DNA of 64,000 nt, from NCBI RefSeq assembly GCF_009928425.1, contig NZ_JAABNS010000001.1, positions 2,108,001 to 2,172,000 on the forward strand, written 5' to 3'. This stretch comes from Pseudarthrobacter sp. ATCC 49987 (GTDB taxonomy: Bacteria > Actinomycetota > Actinomycetes > Actinomycetales > Micrococcaceae). Below are positions 61,108-64,000 of the stretch, piece after piece. A program made the translations under genes and the position numbers. A model generated the notes under the pieces. It saw only the letters and a list, made by a program, of their open reading frames with translations. It was not told where the DNA came from and did not search any database. The stretch's first letter is position 1, and the number at the start of each line of letters is the position of its first letter.

Positions 61108-61380
61108 GTTACGTGTCCCTTGTTCGTGTTCTGTTGCGAAAACTGATGGAGTCGGGCTTGAAGCTTTCAACCTTAACCTTCGAGTTGAAGGTTATAGTTA
61201 TGTCAAGTAACTCATGCTGTGACGCTATTTCCTATGTAGATGACATTCAATAACCGGCCCCGCGTGTCGCAGGAATACCGCTGAAATAGCCTCTTTTGGT
61301 ACTGCGGTGGTGCCTGCGGCCGGCGGCTGGGCGGGGACAGTGCAGGTCCCGCTGCCCTTCCGCGGCTAAGTGATTCGCGG
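61108..61380 (-). promoter_or_regulatory. 273-bp ftsQ-ftsZ intergenic region
   Basis: No gene is seen. On the minus strand TTGACATAACTATAAC (about 61192-61207) contains promoter-like hexamers. An inverted repeat AACCTTC-N5-GAAGGTT (61175-61193) is next to it and could be an operator. The rest is GC-rich without clear structure. Confidence 0.4.
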
Positions 61381-62247
61381 CTATCGGGTGACCGGGTGCC
61401 GGGGCACGCTGACGTCGTAGACCCGGACCGGGTTTTTCGGGTCGGCGGGGGCCTTCAGCAGGGCCTCGAGGACCTTTGCCTTGAGCTCCTTCTCCCCCGC
61501 GTTGCCCCACACAATGGTCTGGCCGTCAACGAGTTTGAGTTCGACGGCGTCCGCCGACTTCGCCGAGGCGCTGGAGAGCCGGGCCAGCACGTCGGCGGGC
61601 AACGCCCCCAGGACCCCGGTGATGGCATGGAACAGGTCCTTGGGCAGGGTGCCGTTTCCGCCGTCGATGACCGGAAGGGGAATCGAGGCCGGGTCCGCGG
61701 TGTCGCTGAGCTTCACCCCGTCGGCATCGACCAGCTGGTGTGCCTCACCCTGCCTGACCAGGGCCACCGGCACGCGTTCAGTCACCTTGACCTGCAGCGT
61801 CGAGGGCGGGCGGGCCTGGACGGTGACTTCCTTGACCTGGACGAGAGGCTGCAGGAGGGCGGTGACGTCGCCGTCGCTGATCTGCGGCAGCGGCTTGCCC
61901 TGCAGCGGCGCGAGGGCCGTCTTGATCTGGTCCGCGGTCAGCAGTTTGGTGCCCTCCACGGTGACCGTCTGCAGCGCCAGGACGGGCGAGTAGACAGCGG
62001 CGGCGAGAATCCCTGCGATCAGTACCGCCAGGGCGCCGACGGTACCCAGCAGGATGCGCTTGCGGCGTTTGGCCTTGGGTTCCGGAAAGGACAATACGTT
62101 GTCCGGAGCGGGCGGGGTGCGGACGTCGGGGCCGGTTGCGGCGCTGTCCTTGGACGCGGAGATGACGTCGGCTGACGCCGAGTCACCGCGCGCCGACGGC
62201 GGGCGGCCCGCGCCTGCCTTGTAGCCGGGCCTGCGGGTGCTAGGCAC
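61381..62247 (-). CDS. ftsQ: Cell division protein FtsQ/DivIB
   Basis: The 288-residue protein has a cytosolic tail of about 80 residues, a single membrane helix (ILLGTVGALAVLIAGILAAA) and an extracellular POTRA domain (LQTVTVEGTKLLTADQIKTA) followed by the beta domain (DADGVKLSDTADPASIPLPV). It links early and late divisome proteins. GTG at 62247 overlaps the murC stop by 8 nt; the frame extends 10 codons farther into murC, but the overlap start is more usual. Confidence 0.92.
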   Translation of the reverse strand: MPSTRRPGYKAGAGRPPSARGDSASADVISASKDSAATGPDVRTPPAPDNVLSFPEPKAKRRKRILLGTVGALAVLIAGILAAAVYSPVLALQTVTVEGTKLLTADQIKTALAPLQGKPLPQISDGDVTALLQPLVQVKEVTVQARPPSTLQVKVTERVPVALVRQGEAHQLVDADGVKLSDTADPASIPLPVIDGGNGTLPKDLFHAITGVLGALPADVLARLSSASAKSADAVELKLVDGQTIVWGNAGEKELKAKVLEALLKAPADPKNPVRVYDVSVPRHPVTR

Positions 62248-63655
62248 CGAAAGAACCGTCGTTGAGGGCCGCCACAATCAGCGGCCCGTAGGCCGTGACG
62301 TCGCCGGCGCCGACCGTGAGCACTATGTCCCCCGGCCCCGCGGCGGACACCACCGCCTGCACGGCCTCTTCGCCCGGGCCGACGAGCCGGCCGCCGGCGC
62401 CAAGGTGTGCGGCGATCAGCTGGCTGCTGACCCCTGGAATCGGGTCCTCGCGGGCGGGGTAGATGTCCAGGACCAGGGCGGTGTCGGCGGTGTTGAGCGC
62501 TGCGGCGAACTCCGCGGCGAACTCCCGGGTCCGGGAGAACAGGTGCGGCTGGAAGAGGACGTGCAGCTTGTGGCCGCCGGCCACCGACCGCGCCGCGGCG
62601 AGGGCGGCCCGCACTTCGGTGGGGTGGTGGGCATAGTCGTCGTAGACCCGGACCCCGCGGCCCTCGCCCTTGAATTCGAAGCGCCGGGACGCACCTGTGA
62701 AGGCGGCCAGGGCACCGGCGGCAGTGCCGGGGTCCACACCGAGTTCCAGGGCGACGGCGAAAGCGGCCGCCGCATTGAGGGCGTTGTGCCGCCCGGGAAC
62801 GTGCAGGTCGAGGGGGAAGCGGCCGGCCGGGGTGGTGATCGAGACGTCGCCCGGGCCGCCGTCGTGCAGCAGGAGCTGGGCGTCACCGCCGGTGCCGTAA
62901 AGCACGACGCGTGTGTTGCCGCGCTCGAGTGTCCGCTGGGCAAGTGCCCTGGCTCCGGCGTCGTCCGCGCATGCGACCAGCACACCGTCGGCCGGGAGCA
63001 GTGCGGTGAAGCGGTCGAAGGAGGCGTAGACGGCCTCGGCGGTGCCGTAGTAATCGAGGTGGTCAGGTTCGACGTTGGTCACGACGGCGATCTGCGGACG
63101 GTAATTCAGGAAGGAGCCGTCGGATTCGTCGGCTTCGGCGACGAAGATCGGGGTGCTGCCGCTGGCGGCGTTGACGCCGAGCGCGGGAACATTCGCACCG
63201 ATGGCGAAGGACGGGTCCAGTCCCGCGCCCTGCAGGAGGACGGCGATCATCGACGTCGTGGTGGACTTGCCGTGGGTGCCGGCCACGGTGACGGCGGTGT
63301 CCTCCGCCATGGCGGCCGCCAGTGCCTCGGAGCGGTGCAGCACCGGGAGGCCGGCGGCCCGTGCGGCGGCCAGCTCAGGGTTGTCTGCGCGGATGGCCGA
63401 GCCGGCGACCACACTTTGCGCGTCACCGAGGTTGGCGGCGTCGTAGCCGACACAGATCCTGGCCCCGGCGGCGGCCAGGTCCGCCATGACCGGGAGGTCC
63501 TTGGCGTCTGAGCCGCTGACCGGCAGGCCGCGGGCCACCATGATGCGGGCCACGGCGGACATCCCGACGCCGCCGATGCCGATGAAGTGGACACGTCCGA
63601 GGGACTCCCCGGTGCGGGCAACCGTGGGGGCGTGGTGGTGTTCTGGCTCCGTCAT
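62240..63655 (-). CDS. murC: UDP-N-acetylmuramate--L-alanine ligase
   Basis: The 471-residue Mur ligase adds L-alanine to UDP-MurNAc. It has the N-terminal UDP-binding [20 protein letters not shown], the ATP loop [19 protein letters not shown], the central [11 protein letters not shown] and the C-terminal [14 protein letters not shown]. The ATG at 63655 overlaps the murG stop (ATGA), so the two are coupled. Confidence 0.96.
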   Translation of the reverse strand: MTEPEHHHAPTVARTGESLGRVHFIGIGGVGMSAVARIMVARGLPVSGSDAKDLPVMADLAAAGARICVGYDAANLGDAQSVVAGSAIRADNPELAAARAAGLPVLHRSEALAAAMAEDTAVTVAGTHGKSTTTSMIAVLLQGAGLDPSFAIGANVPALGVNAASGSTPIFVAEADESDGSFLNYRPQIAVVTNVEPDHLDYYGTAEAVYASFDRFTALLPADGVLVACADDAGARALAQRTLERGNTRVVLYGTGGDAQLLLHDGGPGDVSITTPAGRFPLDLHVPGRHNALNAAAAFAVALELGVDPGTAAGALAAFTGASRRFEFKGEGRGVRVYDDYAHHPTEVRAALAAARSVAGGHKLHVLFQPHLFSRTREFAAEFAAALNTADTALVLDIYPAREDPIPGVSSQLIAAHLGAGGRLVGPGEEAVQAVVSAAGPGDIVLTVGAGDVTAYGPLIVAALNDGSFGA

Positions 63656-64000
63656 TTCGCTACTGCTTCCTGCTGTGCTGCTTCAAGGACGAGATCGGCC
63701 ATGCGCCGGTCGGCGTCCCGGATGCCGAGCTTTTCGGCGCTGGCCGCCATCCGGGCGAGCCGGTCGGGGTCCTGGAGCAGCGGGATAATGTGTTCGCGGA
63801 CCCAGCCGGGGGAAAACGTGCTGTCCTCCACGAGCAGGGCGCCTCCTGCCTCCACGAGTCCGGCGGCGTTGAGTGCCTGCTCGCCGTTGCCGATGGGCAG
63901 CGGAACGAAGACGGCGGGAAGGCCGACGGCGGCGACCTCGCAGACGGTCGCGGCGCCGGAGCGGGCCAGCAGCAGGTCGGCGGCGGCGTACGCCGTTTCC
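63652..64000 (-). CDS. murG: MurG (lipid II synthase), C-terminal part
   Basis: The last 115 residues of MurG are present; the gene continues past the right edge. The visible part is the UDP-GlcNAc-binding C-terminal domain: [40 protein letters not shown] and a closing helix. MurG adds GlcNAc to lipid I at the inner membrane face. The stop overlaps the murC start by 4 nt. Confidence 0.93.
   Translation of the reverse strand, partial: ETAYAAADLLLARSGAATVCEVAAVGLPAVFVPLPIGNGEQALNAAGLVEAGGALLVEDSTFSPGWVREHIIPLLQDPDRLARMAASAEKLGIRDADRRMADLVLEAAQQEAVAK

Overview
The window looks like chromosome of a high-GC Gram-positive actinobacterium of the Arthrobacter group (Micrococcaceae). The evidence is the strong GC bias at third codon positions, actinobacterial-type genes (a DivIVA/Wag31 tropomyosin-like protein, SepF, a tricorn protease, polyphosphate glucokinase, NrdR, a DUF7455 protein beside the principal sigma factor, a GlnE/GlnA/GlnA2 set) and a division and cell wall cluster in the order murG-murC-ftsQ-ftsZ-pgeF-yggS-sepF-yggT-divIVA. 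The genus is inferred from gene content and order; no rRNA is present to confirm it. I saw no tRNA, rRNA, CRISPR array, prophage or replication origin.

Layout. 1-3 kb: two adjacent GAF-ANTAR regulators (the first cut by the window edge), then a BlaI-type repressor with an M56 membrane peptidase. 3-4.6 kb: a secreted M28 peptidase broken by a frameshift and a stop codon. 4.8-13 kb: topoisomerase subunit B, a small zinc-ribbon-like protein, the principal sigma factor, a DUF4192 protein, an MFS transporter and a PAC2 protein. 13-19.2 kb: leucyl aminopeptidase, dihydrolipoyl dehydrogenase, the 2-oxoacid dehydrogenase E2 subunit, a small membrane protein and an OsmC protein. 19.3-22.2 kb: an accessory island of two insertion sequences, a frameshifted IS30-family element and an IS110-family element. 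22.2-32.3 kb: tricorn protease, an SDR-like epimerase, a Ser/Thr kinase, lipB-lipA and small membrane proteins. 32.6-40 kb: a nitrogen block with glnA, three small genes, glnE and a second glutamine synthetase. 40-50.8 kb: panB, several small genes, a holin/phosphatase fusion, map, ppgK, nrdR, hisD and a flavin reductase. 50.9-64 kb: dnaE, a pseudouridine synthase, lspA and the reversed division cluster, ending in a partial murG.

How the genes work together. lipB and lipA make the lipoyl groups carried by the E2 protein encoded about 10 kb away and reoxidised by LpdA. GlnE modifies GlnA on a tyrosine that GlnA has, while the aligned position in the second synthetase is tryptophan. A four-block GlnR-like site lies upstream of glnA. 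FtsZ, SepF, FtsQ and DivIVA, with MurC and MurG, form the septum and polar growth machinery.

Most notable signals. (1) The two insertion sequences sit inside the loop of what was a 23-bp terminator hairpin between osmC and the tricorn gene; its two 17-bp arms are still perfectly complementary 2.9 kb apart. (2) The IS110 element has about 290 nt of non-coding DNA before its transposase, the place where bridge RNAs are encoded in this family, and a 13-nt stretch in it resembles the reconstructed empty target. (3) At least fourteen genes have a -10-like hexamer 6-7 nt before the start codon and no Shine-Dalgarno, which implies leaderless transcripts. (4) Convergent gene pairs are separated by unusually long, near-perfect hairpins. 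(5) Well-formed candidate operators lie before nrdR, glnA and a 66-residue helix-turn-helix gene.
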